Shown here: piece by piece, positions 56,099 to 64,000 of the stretch
Numbering within the stretch: position 1 is the first letter of the stretch
Layout of the letters: every line of letters begins with the position of its first letter
Source: Chromohalobacter canadensis
GTDB taxonomy: Bacteria; Pseudomonadota; Gammaproteobacteria; Pseudomonadales; Halomonadaceae
Reading direction: 5' to 3'
Assembly (NCBI RefSeq): GCF_029544075.1
Contig: NZ_JAJQJH010000012.1
Span: 1-64,000 of the forward strand
DNA: 64,000 nt
Translations under genes and position numbers: made by a program
The notes under the pieces: model-generated
What the model saw: only the letters and a program-made list of their open reading frames with translations
What the model was told of the DNA's origin: nothing
Database searches by the model: none

Positions 56099-56152
56099 GC
56101 GAACCCGTTGCCGTTGCGTTTAAACAGGTAGTGAGTGTTGTCGGAGGTGGAC

Positions 56153-57616
56153 ATGAAGCGTTATCAACATCTGGCTGAAGCACTTGAGTCTTCAATTCTC
56201 TCCGGTGCGTTGCATGCCGGGGATCGTCTGCCTTCGATTCGTGCTGCCAGCATCAGCCGTAATGTCAGTCCCACGACTGTTTTCAAGGCGTATTATCTAC
56301 TGGAAGCCAAAGGACTTATCCGGGCGCGTGACCGCTCAGGGTTCTATGTCGTTGGGCCGGAAGGCACCCGTCCGCCGGAAATCGAGATGACCAGCGCGCC
56401 TGACGAGCGTGTATTCAATGTCGATGTCAGCGACCGTGTTCTCCAGGTGCTAGGCGCCACTATGCGCCGCGATCTGGTGCCTTTGGGGTCTGCACTGCCG
56501 AGTCCTGAGCTCTATCCTATCCCGAGGCTTTCTCAGGTCATGGCATCCACGCTACCCAAGCTGAGTGTCTGGCACACGGTGGATGATTTGAGCCCGGGTA
56601 GTGCTCAACTGCGTCATGCTATTTCACTGCGCTATCACGCGGATGGTATGCAAGTGTATGCGGATGATCTCGTGGTGACCAATGGCGCACTGGAAGCGCT
56701 CAATATCTGCCTGGGTGTCGTCACCCAGCCGGGGGATGCGGTCATTGTAGAGTCCCCTACCTTTTATGCGGCGCTCCAAGCGCTGGAACGGAATCACCTA
56801 CGGGCAATCGAGATATCGACACATCCACGCGATGGTGTTGACCTAGAGGCGATGGAACGGGCGATACAGCGGTATAAGCCGGCGGCATGCTGGTTGATGA
56901 CCAACTTCCAGAACCCGTTGGGTAGCCTGATGCCAGAAGACAAGAAACGTGATCTTGTCGCGCTACTGCAACGCTATGCTTTGCCGATGATCGAGGATGA
57001 TGTCTATGGTGAGCTTTATTTCGATAGCCGCCGGCCGCTGCCTGCCAAAGCCTTCGACCAGGAAGGTTTGATCATGCACTGCAGCTCATTTTCCAAAAGT
57101 CTGGCACCTGGCTGGCGTGTTGGCTGGGTGGCAGGGGGGCGCTATACCCAACACATCATGCGCGACAAACTTTCACTTTCTTTATCGGCATCAGCGCCGG
57201 CTCAGGTAGCGCTATCGGCTTACCTGTCACGAAGCGGGTTTGATCGGCATTTGCGAACGCTTAGGCACAGGTTTGAATGGCAGCGTAACTGTATGCTGCA
57301 AGCGATCACGGCGCATTTCCCTGAAGGTACCCGGACTACATATCCCGCTGGAGGATATTTTTTATGGGTCGAGTTGCCGAAGTGTGTGGACACTTCGCGG
57401 CTACACCAGATGGCGCTGGCCGAAGGTATCAGTATCGCGCCGGGTAGTATCTTTTCTTCGCACGAGCGTTTTCACCACTGTCTGCGTTTGAACTATGGCC
57501 ATCCCTGGGATGAGCGCTTGCAGACCGGCATGGAAATTCTCGGGCGCCTGATTGCCCAGCAGCTGGAGTGCGGGGACCACTCGACAGATGAAATCCAGCA
57601 AGGAGCGATACCATGA
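56153..57616 (+). CDS. MocR family PLP-dependent transcription regulator
   Basis: The 487-residue protein joins an N-terminal GntR-type winged helix (about residues 1-70; AGDRLPSIRAASISRNVSPT) to an aspartate-aminotransferase fold (about 110-470). The PLP lysine is in SSFSKSLAPGWRVGW. It resembles E. coli YdcR. MocR proteins sense an amino compound through PLP. GGAGG lies upstream of ATG 56153. Its stop overlaps the start of the small membrane protein, which suggests that protein is part of the regulated unit. Confidence 0.88.
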   Translation: MKRYQHLAEALESSILSGALHAGDRLPSIRAASISRNVSPTTVFKAYYLLEAKGLIRARDRSGFYVVGPEGTRPPEIEMTSAPDERVFNVDVSDRVLQVLGATMRRDLVPLGSALPSPELYPIPRLSQVMASTLPKLSVWHTVDDLSPGSAQLRHAISLRYHADGMQVYADDLVVTNGALEALNICLGVVTQPGDAVIVESPTFYAALQALERNHLRAIEISTHPRDGVDLEAMERAIQRYKPAACWLMTNFQNPLGSLMPEDKKRDLVALLQRYALPMIEDDVYGELYFDSRRPLPAKAFDQEGLIMHCSSFSKSLAPGWRVGWVAGGRYTQHIMRDKLSLSLSASAPAQVALSAYLSRSGFDRHLRTLRHRFEWQRNCMLQAITAHFPEGTRTTYPAGGYFLWVELPKCVDTSRLHQMALAEGISIAPGSIFSSHERFHHCLRLNYGHPWDERLQTGMEILGRLIAQQLECGDHSTDEIQQGAIP

Positions 57617-57882
57617 GTAAGAAGCCAATGTCGCGTAAACTTAAAGCGATATTCAAATTCTTCGCGGCTATCCTCGTGATCAATGTGATCGTGGGCGTCG
57701 CTGGGATTGTCTTCATGATGCTCTATTACGGCGAGGTCGATGGGCAGGGTTGGGCAGCGTTGGTGACCTTCATGATCTTGAATACGATCTTCGCTTCGCC
57801 GGTGGCCTTGTATCTCTACTGGTGGGAGTTGCACCCCGTGCAGACACCCGAGTCGGATCAGTACAACGACCCCAGGGAATGA
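57613..57882 (+). CDS. small membrane protein coupled to the MocR gene
   Basis: The 89-residue protein has a basic start (MSKKPMSRKLKAIFKFF) and two helices (about residues 18-38 and 48-68), with an acidic tail. No known family is recognised. The ATGA overlap with the MocR stop indicates translational coupling. The MocR gene and this one probably form a two-gene operon. Confidence 0.7.
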   Translation: MSKKPMSRKLKAIFKFFAAILVINVIVGVAGIVFMMLYYGEVDGQGWAALVTFMILNTIFASPVALYLYWWELHPVQTPESDQYNDPRE

Positions 57883-57986
57883 GCGAAGATCGCTAATATT
57901 GTAAACGTTCCGGTTGGGCGCGGTTTGCTCCGCTGCTCGCCAGTCCGCATAATGACGGGCCGCGACGCCGGCAACGAGACGCTTTC

Positions 57987-58868
57987 ATGCAGCCATTCAA
58001 GACCATTGGCCTGATCGGGCGATTGGGCAGCCCCAATGCGGTAGAGACGCTCAAGCGGTTGCTCCGCTTTCTCGGCGCTCGCCAGCTCAATGTGATCATC
58101 GAGGAGCGCACCGCCACGGTATTGCTCAATCATGGTTATCCCGAGGCGAGCCGTCGCCAGTTGGGTGAGCGCTGTGACTTGGCGATCGTGGTTGGCGGTG
58201 ATGGCAGCCTGTTGAGCGCCGCGCGGGAGTTGTGCGCCACGGGTACGCCGGTATTGGGCGTCAATCGGGGGCGGTTGGGGTTTTTGACCGATATCTCGCC
58301 GGATGAAGTCGAAGAGCGAATCGGCGAAGTGCTTGATGGGCACTTCGAGAGCGAACGTCGTTTCCTGTTGGAGGCGGAAGTGTTCCGCGCTGGCGAACAG
58401 GTCGGCACGGCCTCGGGACTCAACGATGTGGTCATCCATCCTGGTAAGGCCGCGCGGATGATCGAGTTCGAGCTGTTTATCGATGGTCAGTTCGTCTACA
58501 GCCAACGCAGCGATGGGTTGATTATCGCTACGCCGACCGGCTCCACTGCTTATGCCTTGTCGGGAGGTGGCCCGATCGTGCATCCCCGGCTCGAGGCCAT
58601 CACGTTGGTGCCGATGTTTCCGCATACGTTGTCGAGTCGGCCGATCGTCATCGATGCGGCCAGCGAGATCACGGTGCATATCGGTGAAACCAACCACGCG
58701 TATCCGCATGTCAGTTGTGACGGCCAGACCCAAGTGGTTTCCAAGCCCGGGGACCGCTTGGTCGTACGCCGCAAACGGGAACGGCTGACACTCCTTCATC
58801 CGCATGGTCACAACTATTTCGAGGCCTGTCGCACCAAGCTCGGCTGGAGCAGCCGGATGGGGGAGTGA
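57987..58868 (+). CDS. nadK: NAD kinase
   Basis: NadK phosphorylates NAD to NADP. The 293-residue product has the catalytic VVGGDGSLLSAARE loop, NRGRLGFLTDI, and the NAD-binding GLNDVVIH and SDGLIIATPTGSTAY motifs. Size is standard. The start follows a 100-nt gap. The metallophosphoesterase gene begins on the second base after its stop. Confidence 0.95.
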   Translation: MQPFKTIGLIGRLGSPNAVETLKRLLRFLGARQLNVIIEERTATVLLNHGYPEASRRQLGERCDLAIVVGGDGSLLSAARELCATGTPVLGVNRGRLGFLTDISPDEVEERIGEVLDGHFESERRFLLEAEVFRAGEQVGTASGLNDVVIHPGKAARMIEFELFIDGQFVYSQRSDGLIIATPTGSTAYALSGGGPIVHPRLEAITLVPMFPHTLSSRPIVIDAASEITVHIGETNHAYPHVSCDGQTQVVSKPGDRLVVRRKRERLTLLHPHGHNYFEACRTKLGWSSRMGE

Positions 58869-58869
58869 C

Positions 58870-59877
58870 ATGACGCTGGCTCGAAAAGACCTCGAGGGTT
58901 ACGACCTGATCGGCGATGTGCATGGATGTGGCGCCTCGCTGGCCGTGTTGCTGGAAAAGCTCGGGTATTCCTATCGGGAGGGCGTGTATCGTCATCCGCG
59001 TCGTCGCGTGATCTTTCTGGGCGATTTGATCGATCGCGGCCCGCGCATTCGACTGGCTCTGAATATCGCGCGTGACATGGTCGAGGCGGGCGAAGCAGAT
59101 ATCGTGATGGGCAATCACGAATATAATGCCTTGGCGTATTGTCGCCGAGCGCCGCCGGAATGGGCGGGAGAATGGCTGCGTGAGCATTCGCCGCGCCACA
59201 ATCGCATCATCAATGAGACGTTGGCACAGTTTCGCGATCACCCTCAGGAGTGGCAGTCCCATCTCGACTGGTTCATGACGATGCCGTTGTGCCTCGAACG
59301 TGACGGACTACGGGTAGTGCATGCCTGCTGGGACCACGACCTCATCGCGCCATTCCTGGCGCAATGTCCCGATGGTTGCATGAGCGAGGACTTCTTTTAC
59401 GATTCGGCGTGCCCGGGGACATTCGCCTTTCGTGTCATGGATCGCCTGACGCGGGGCCCCTCCCTGCCGCTGCCGGCGGGCCTGCGGATCTATTCCGGTG
59501 ATGGCTTCACGCGCACGAGTTTCCGCGCCCATTTCTGGGCACGCGACCCTCTGACCTACGGCGATGTGGTCTTCCAGCCCGATAACCTGCCCGATGATCT
59601 CGAGAATCAGCCCTTGAGCACGGAGGAGCGACAGCGACTGCCTTATTATGGACCGGAGGAGCCGCCGTTATTCATTGGCCACTATTGGTGCGAGGGGGTC
59701 CCGGCGTTGCCGGCGCCGAATATTGCTTGTCTTGATTACAGCGCTGTGAAATACGGGCGCCTGGTGGCCTATCGTTGGGGAGGGGAACAACACCTGGATG
59801 CCAATCGCTTCGTGTGGGTCGATGTGGCGCGTGAGGGATCGGTGCCCCCGACGCCCGATGACATCGCGCTTGCGTGA
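58870..59877 (+). CDS. metallophosphoesterase (PrpE/ApaH-like)
   Basis: The 335-residue protein has the calcineurin-type metal sites GDVHGCGASL, FLGDLIDRGPRI and MGNHEYNA near the start, then the later His in FIGHYW. These motifs are typical of diadenosine tetraphosphatase or bis(5'-nucleosyl) phosphatase relatives, though the true substrate is not known. It is tightly coupled to nadK. A G/A-rich stretch and a sigma-E-like match lie just after its stop. Confidence 0.82.
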   Translation: MTLARKDLEGYDLIGDVHGCGASLAVLLEKLGYSYREGVYRHPRRRVIFLGDLIDRGPRIRLALNIARDMVEAGEADIVMGNHEYNALAYCRRAPPEWAGEWLREHSPRHNRIINETLAQFRDHPQEWQSHLDWFMTMPLCLERDGLRVVHACWDHDLIAPFLAQCPDGCMSEDFFYDSACPGTFAFRVMDRLTRGPSLPLPAGLRIYSGDGFTRTSFRAHFWARDPLTYGDVVFQPDNLPDDLENQPLSTEERQRLPYYGPEEPPLFIGHYWCEGVPALPAPNIACLDYSAVKYGRLVAYRWGGEQHLDANRFVWVDVAREGSVPPTPDDIALA

Positions 59878-59913
59878 GTGACAGAAAAAAGTTGAAAAAA
59901 TTTCGTTGCGCCG

Positions 59914-59942
59914 GGAACTCATTGCGGTGGGGCGTCGTCAGA
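59914..59942 (+). promoter_or_regulatory. weak sigma-E-like promoter before glpG
   Basis: GGAACTC (59,914-59,920) and TCAGA (59,938-59,942) resemble the sigma-E consensus but with a 17-base spacer and a mismatch in each box. A-rich runs (AAAAAA at 59,885-59,890 and 59,895-59,900) lie upstream, as at such promoters. A terminator follows at 59,976, so a transcript from here would be about 60 nt unless read-through serves glpG. Confidence 0.35.
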
Positions 59943-59975
59943 GTAAGTGTTCCCTTGAATGATCCCTTGCTCTTG

Positions 59976-60007
59976 TCCGGCGGCCCCCTCCGCCGGACTT
60001 TTTCTTT
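59976..60007 (+). terminator. intrinsic terminator between metallophosphoesterase gene and glpG
   Basis: GTCCGGCGG / CCGCCGGAC with a short C-rich loop is followed by a T-rich tract (TTTTTCTTTT). It stops the nadK-metallophosphoesterase transcript, or a short leader, before glpG. Confidence 0.87.
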
Positions 60008-60044
60008 TGTGCGTTCGTCTGCGGTACTGAAAGGGACCCCGCCC

Positions 60045-60899
60045 ATGTACAAACTGATGGAATTGCCTCTTCAGCAGGATATCGTCGCGCTGCGTCGAGC
60101 GTTGTGGGCGCATCGCATCGGTCATCAAGTGACCAATGAGGAGACGATTCAGGTGCTCTGGCTGGCCGATCCGCGTCAGCGTGATGAGGCGGCGCACTTG
60201 ATCGAACAATGGCACCGTGGCGAGTTGGCCGAGCGTCCCGCTCAGACCACGAAACGTCGTTCACCTGGCATGCTCGGTAGTGCCTTTACCCAGGCACCGC
60301 TGGTGGCTGCCTGCGTGGCAATTTGTGTGGTGGTCTTCGCCTTGATGGCGTTGTTCGGTGACCGTGTGGTTGCCGCGCTGACTTTCGTGCCCGTCGATGC
60401 CGTGTCCGGACGCCTGACGGTCGGCACCCTGGACGACTCCCTGGCCAGCGGTCAGGTATGGCGCTTGTTGTCACCGGCGTTGATGCATTTTGGTTGGATG
60501 CACTTAGTCTTCAACATGCTGTGGTTGTGGTATTTCGGACGCCAGGTCGAGGCCCTGCAAGGCCCTGTGCGCTTTATAATACTCGCCGCCGTGGCAGCAC
60601 TTGTCTCCAATCTGGCGCAATACGCCACGGGGACCGTGCTGTTCGGCGGCATGTCCGGGGTCGACTATGCCTTGCTGGGGTATGTCTGGCTGATGGCTCG
60701 TCGGGCCCCGGAAAGCGGGTTTTTCGTGCCCCAGATGCTGGTGGTGTTCATGCTTGCCTGGATGGTCTTCACCATGACCGACATGGCGGGCTTGTTTGGA
60801 TTCGGCAACGTCGCCAACGAGGCGCACCTGGGCGGTCTGTTGGTCGGGCTGGTCGGGGGGTGGTGGGCCGGTGGACGTGCCGCGAAAGGAGAGCGTTAG
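60045..60899 (+). CDS. glpG: GlpG-type rhomboid intramembrane protease
   Basis: GlpG cleaves membrane helices. The 284-residue product has a cytoplasmic N-terminal domain (about 1-75, LQQDIVALRRALWAHRIGHQ), six membrane helices, HFGWMHLVFNMLWLWYFG, the catalytic Ser in FGGMSGVDYALLGYVW and the catalytic His in NEAHLGGLLVGL. These match E. coli GlpG. ATG 60045 is preceded by AAAGGGA; an in-frame start at 59874 is too long. It overlaps the DUF1315 start (TAGTG). Confidence 0.92.
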   Translation: MYKLMELPLQQDIVALRRALWAHRIGHQVTNEETIQVLWLADPRQRDEAAHLIEQWHRGELAERPAQTTKRRSPGMLGSAFTQAPLVAACVAICVVVFALMALFGDRVVAALTFVPVDAVSGRLTVGTLDDSLASGQVWRLLSPALMHFGWMHLVFNMLWLWYFGRQVEALQGPVRFIILAAVAALVSNLAQYATGTVLFGGMSGVDYALLGYVWLMARRAPESGFFVPQMLVVFMLAWMVFTMTDMAGLFGFGNVANEAHLGGLLVGLVGGWWAGGRAAKGER

Positions 60900-61162
60900 T
60901 GAGTGATATGACCTTCGACAAGATGGTGGCGCAGATGACACCTGCCATGTACGACAGCTTCAAGCAGGCGATCGCGCTGCGTAAATGGCCGGATGGACAG
61001 CGCTTGAGCCAAGAGCAGACCGAGCTGTGTCTCGAGGCGGTGATGAAATACGAAGTCGCCCACGGTATCCCTGAAGACGAGCGAGTGGGCTATCTTGAGC
61101 GCGGCGGTTGTGGCACTAATGATGACACCGGCGAGTCCGATGCCATCAAGTGGATGAACTGA
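60899..61162 (+). CDS. DUF1315 (YeaC-like) protein
   Basis: The 87-residue soluble protein starts at GTG 60899, overlapping the glpG stop, with AGGAG 6 nt upstream. It contains VAQMTPAMYDSFKQAIALRK, WPDGQRLSQEQTELCLEAVM and the tail ESDAIKWMN. The pattern fits DUF1315, whose E. coli member is YeaC, with no known function. It overlaps DUF2797 by one base. Confidence 0.85.
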   Translation: MSDMTFDKMVAQMTPAMYDSFKQAIALRKWPDGQRLSQEQTELCLEAVMKYEVAHGIPEDERVGYLERGGCGTNDDTGESDAIKWMN

Positions 61163-62022
61163 TGAGCGATCTGTTCAGCGTGGCGGATGTCAGCGCCGCG
61201 CGCGGGCCCCTGCGCAAGATGGACATAGTGCCCGGCGATGCGGAGATGCCGGCGCAATACACCCTGCGTGCCGGAGAACAGCGCATTAGTCTCAATGCGC
61301 ACCTGGGCACCTCGTTGCGGCTCGTGCATACCGGCGCCATTCACTGCGTGCATTGCGGGCGTGCCACGCGCAAGAGTTTCGCCCAAGGCTATTGCTATCC
61401 TTGCTTCAAGTCGCTTGCCCAGTGCGATACCTGCATCGTCAAACCTGAAACTTGCCACTATCATGCGGGCACGTGTCGCGAACCGACATGGGGCGAGCAG
61501 CATTGTTTCCAGCCGCACGTGGTCTACCTGGCCAATTCGTCGGGACTCAAGGTCGGCATTACGCGCAAGACGCAATTGCCTACGCGCTGGCTCGATCAGG
61601 GGGCGATTCAGGCGCTGCCTATTCTCGAGGTCGACAATCGCCTGCAGTCGGGGCTGGTCGAAACCTTGTTCAAGCAGGTGGTGGGCGACCGGACCAATTG
61701 GCGAGCAATGCTGAAAGGGGACGTGGCGCCGCTCGATCTGCCCGCCGAGCGGGATCGTCTATTGTCCGCGCTCGATCAGGAGCTGGCGGCGCTTAAGCAA
61801 CGCGTCGGCGAACAGGCGATTGGTACGCTGGCGGCGTCCCCGGTCGAGCTGCACTATCCTGTCCTGGAATCTCCCCGCAAGGTGGTGTCGCACAATTTCG
61901 ATAAATCCCCCGAGGTCAGCGGCCGTTTGATGGGGCTCAAAGGGCAGTACCTGATTTTCGATACCGGCGTCATCAATCTGCGCAAGTTCGGTGGCTACGA
62001 GGTGGAAGTGGTGATCGAATAA
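61162..62022 (+). CDS. DUF2797 zinc-binding protein
   Basis: The 286-residue protein has a cysteine-rich central block (HCVHCGRATRKSF, YCYPCFKSLAQCDTC, then EPTWGEQHC), consistent with several zinc sites. It is followed by VVYLANSSGLKVGITRKTQL, which resembles a GIY-YIG-like strand pair. The function is unknown. It starts at ATG 61162, overlapping the DUF1315 stop; an upstream in-frame ATG at 61150 is also possible. The three genes glpG-DUF1315-DUF2797 form one coupled unit. Confidence 0.85.
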   Translation: MSDLFSVADVSAARGPLRKMDIVPGDAEMPAQYTLRAGEQRISLNAHLGTSLRLVHTGAIHCVHCGRATRKSFAQGYCYPCFKSLAQCDTCIVKPETCHYHAGTCREPTWGEQHCFQPHVVYLANSSGLKVGITRKTQLPTRWLDQGAIQALPILEVDNRLQSGLVETLFKQVVGDRTNWRAMLKGDVAPLDLPAERDRLLSALDQELAALKQRVGEQAIGTLAASPVELHYPVLESPRKVVSHNFDKSPEVSGRLMGLKGQYLIFDTGVINLRKFGGYEVEVVIE

Positions 62023-62113
62023 GGCGCTTGGCGCGGCGGCGACTTGAAGTCCGCTGGGATGTCTCCACTTCGTGGGTATCGACATGAACGTCGCTTAATC
62101 CAAGGAGGTTTGC

Positions 62114-62797
62114 ATGAAGATTCTGATGGTGCTGACGTCGCACGATCGCATGGGCGATACCGGCAACGCCACCGGCTTCTGGCTCGAGGAATTCGTTGCG
62201 CCGTACTACGTGTTCAAGGATGCGGGCGCCGAGTTGACCCTAGCCTCGCCAAAGGGCGGGCAGCCCCCCATCGATCCCACCTCCACGCAGCCCGATGCGC
62301 TGACTGAGGAAACGCGCCGCTTCGAGGCGGATAGCGAGGCCAAGGCGCAGTTGGCCAATACGCGCAAGCTGGCCGAGATGCGCGCCGATGACTACGATGC
62401 AGTCTTCTATCCCGGTGGTCACGGCCCGCTGTGGGATTTGACGCAAGACCGCCATTCCCAGCAGCTGATCCACGACTTCCTCGTGGCCCGCAAACCGGTC
62501 GCCGCGGTCTGCCATGCGCCCGCCGTGTTGGTGCATGCCCAAGGTCGCGATGGTCAGTCAGTGGTCAAAGGGCATCGCGTCACGGGATTCTCGAACAGCG
62601 AGGAAGACGCCGTGGGGCTGACCGATGTCGTGCCGTTGTTAGTGGAAGATGCCTTGAAAGAAAAGGGTGGCCACTATGAGCGCGCCGACGCAGATTTCGA
62701 CGCCTTCCAATTGCGCGATGGCCTGTTGATCACCGGTCAGAATCCGGCTTCCAGCGCGCCGACGGCCAAGTTGCTACTGGATGCTCTGACAGGCTGA
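62114..62797 (+). CDS. DJ-1/PfpI family protein (glutamine amidotransferase-like)
   Basis: The 227-residue protein has the nucleophile elbow AVCHAPAVLVHA (Cys about residue 138) and the acidic residue pattern of the DJ-1/PfpI superfamily. YPGGHGPLWDL and VTGFSNSEEDAVGL are also family motifs. Members detoxify methylglyoxal or act as chaperones or proteases; Hsp31-type glyoxalase III is the likely branch. AAGGAGG lies 7 nt before the ATG. Confidence 0.88.
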   Translation: MKILMVLTSHDRMGDTGNATGFWLEEFVAPYYVFKDAGAELTLASPKGGQPPIDPTSTQPDALTEETRRFEADSEAKAQLANTRKLAEMRADDYDAVFYPGGHGPLWDLTQDRHSQQLIHDFLVARKPVAAVCHAPAVLVHAQGRDGQSVVKGHRVTGFSNSEEDAVGLTDVVPLLVEDALKEKGGHYERADADFDAFQLRDGLLITGQNPASSAPTAKLLLDALTG

Positions 62798-62829
62798 GAA
62801 TGCCCTCGACCCTTATCCTCTTCTCTTAT

Positions 62830-62862
62830 AATGGCTCGCCTTGGCGGGTCATTATTTCTTTT
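62830..62862 (+). terminator. probable terminator after the DJ-1/PfpI gene
   Basis: AATGGCTCGCC pairs with GGCGGGTCATT (two G-T wobbles) across a two-base gap, followed by a T-rich stretch (ATTTCTTTTG). It lies 33 nt beyond the stop. Confidence 0.5.
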
Positions 62863-62947
62863 GGGTTAATGATGCCTTTCCTCGATACGTCCTAGCGTAA
62901 CGCGCGATAGCCATTATGCTGAAAACATCATCGCTGGAGAGACATGC

Positions 62948-63499
62948 ATGTGGCGCAATTCGGTACACGGCTGGGGCTTGCCCAGCATTCTCTTGCACTG
63001 GTTGAGTGCCGTGCTGGTCGTGTCGCTCTTCGTGCTGGGCTGGTGGATGACCGGCCTTGGTTATTATGATCGCTGGTATCAACTGGCACCGTGGTGGCAC
63101 AAGTCGCTGGGTCTGACGCTACTGGGTCTGACGCTGCTGCGGTTGGCATGGCGCCTGGGTCAGCCCACGCCCACAGCGCATGGCCTGTCTTGGGAGCGAA
63201 TGCTGGCGCATACCGGCCATTGCCTGCTGTACGTTTTGCTGTTGACGGTAATGGTGAGCGGCTATTTGATCTCCACTGCCGAGGGCCAGGGCATCAGCGT
63301 GTTCGGCGTCTTCGAGGTACCGGCGCTGATCAGTGAGCTGCCGAATCAAGCGACCCTGGCGGGTGATGTGCATTGGTACGCTGCTTGGGCACTGATAGTG
63401 CTGGCCGTGGGCCATACGCTGGCGGCGCTTAAACATCATATTTTCGATCGTCGGGACACCTTGCGCCGCATGTGGTGGCCCGGTGGGTCTCGACGTTAA
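62948..63499 (+). CDS. cytochrome b561 family protein
   Basis: The 183-residue protein has four membrane helices, with conserved haem His residues in LLHWLSAVLVV (about 17), WWHKSLGL (about 51), HTGHCLLYVLL and the final AVGHTLAALKHH. It transfers electrons from quinol across the inner membrane. It is followed 68 nt later by a YceI gene, the usual partner of this branch. Confidence 0.9.
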   Translation: MWRNSVHGWGLPSILLHWLSAVLVVSLFVLGWWMTGLGYYDRWYQLAPWWHKSLGLTLLGLTLLRLAWRLGQPTPTAHGLSWERMLAHTGHCLLYVLLLTVMVSGYLISTAEGQGISVFGVFEVPALISELPNQATLAGDVHWYAAWALIVLAVGHTLAALKHHIFDRRDTLRRMWWPGGSRR

Positions 63500-63567
63500 T
63501 GAGTTCGATATACGTGGCGGTGTTGCCGCCACTCTGGTTCTGCAAACCTTCCTCTTAGGAGATGACA

Positions 63568-64000
63568 ATGTTCTCGAAATCGCTATTCAAAACCGTAACC
63601 GGTGCCGCCCTCGGCGCAGCCGCGTTATTGCCGATGACCCAGGCCAGTGCCGCCGAGTACCAGATCGACACCGAAGGGCAGCATGCCTTCATTCAGTTCA
63701 AGATCAGCCACTTGGGCTATTCCTACGTGCTGGGTACGTTCGACGAGTTCTCGGGGAGCTTCTCTTACGATCCCGACGCGCCGGAAGCGTCCAGTGCCAA
63801 TGTCGAGATCGACGTGACCAGCCTCGACAGCAATCACGCCGAGCGTGACAAGCACATCCTGAGCGACGACTTCCTGAACGCGTCGGAGTATCCCACCGCA
63901 ACGTTCGAGTCGACCGGCTTCGAATCGACTGGCGAAGGCGAGGGCAAGCTGTCCGGCGACCTGACGCTGCATGGCGAAACGCAGCCGATCACCATCGATG
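63568..64000 (+). CDS. YceI family periplasmic protein (partial)
   Basis: The gene runs off the window end, so only about 144 codons are visible. It has a signal peptide (MFSKSLFKTVTGAALGAAAL ... QASA), then YQIDTEGQHAFIQFKISHLG and FDEFSGSFSYD, which are the opening strands of the YceI lipocalin-like barrel. Such proteins bind polyisoprenoids in the periplasm. AGGAG lies 7 nt before the ATG. It is paired with the cytochrome b561 gene, as in many gammaproteobacteria. Confidence 0.9.
   Translation, partial: MFSKSLFKTVTGAALGAAALLPMTQASAAEYQIDTEGQHAFIQFKISHLGYSYVLGTFDEFSGSFSYDPDAPEASSANVEIDVTSLDSNHAERDKHILSDDFLNASEYPTATFESTGFESTGEGEGKLSGDLTLHGETQPITID

Overview
The window is a gene-dense stretch of bacterial chromosome (high GC, about 60% or more by eye). 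It most likely comes from a gammaproteobacterium of the Halomonadaceae (Chromohalobacter/Halomonas type). That placement rests on gene content and order: fimV-truA-trpF-trpBA-accD-folC-dedD-cvpA-purF-metZ, divergent rsgA/orn with queG, and nnr-tsaE-amiB-mutL-miaA-hfq-hflX-hflK-hflC-hisZ-purA. It is inferred from remembered family sequences and synteny, not from a search. No phage, insertion sequence, rRNA or CRISPR array was seen, and no gap without a gene exceeds about 300 bases.

Layout. 1-1,660: tRNA-Gly(CCC), a candidate sigma-E-driven small RNA, a CBS-pair protein and two small proteins (one of the YqaE/PMP3 type). 1,751-13,600: fimV, truA, then tryptophan (trpF, trpB, trpA), fatty acid (accD), folate (folC), envelope (dedD, cvpA), purine (purF) and methionine (metZ) genes, all on the plus strand and often overlapping by 1-4 nt. 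13,691-16,510: rsgA (minus), orn (plus), queG (minus). 16,604-29,838: the long housekeeping cluster from nnr to purA. 30,003-31,598: a sodium/solute symporter on the minus strand.

31,799-39,416 is a cell-surface carbohydrate region. It holds a GtrII-type glucosyltransferase gene broken by a frameshift at a seven-base homopolymer (minus strand), then opgG-opgH for periplasmic glucan synthesis, a GlsB/YeaQ membrane protein and a membrane acyltransferase. 39,499-42,241 is the GABA shunt (gabD-gabT, minus). 42,446-49,600 holds a large protein with two DUF1266-like segments, a NlpC/P60 lipoprotein, an MFS exporter, periplasmic msrA, a CDP-alcohol phosphatidyltransferase, a SlyD-type FKBP and a small membrane protein. 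49,657-54,990 holds an LpxR-type lipid A deacylase, a glycine-zipper lipoprotein, a DUF6314 protein, an EamA transporter, an FMN-binding glutamate-synthase-like protein whose 3' end carries a 29-bp direct repeat, and a ZntR-type regulator. 55,006-64,000 holds a DUF1853 protein, a MocR regulator with a small membrane partner, nadK, a metallophosphoesterase, glpG, DUF1315, DUF2797, a DJ-1/PfpI protein, cytochrome b561 and the start of a YceI gene cut by the window edge.

The strongest non-coding signal is at 214-338: a consensus-like envelope-stress (sigma-E/AlgU) promoter followed about 70 bases later by an intrinsic terminator, with no credible gene between. This fits a stress-induced small RNA, and hfq lies in the same window. 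The other notable anomalies are the homopolymer frameshift in the glucosyltransferase gene, the 61-bp-offset repeat that shifts the C-terminus of the glutamate-synthase-like protein, an acidic insert in HflK, and a perfect dyad carrying opposed -10 boxes between rsgA and orn.
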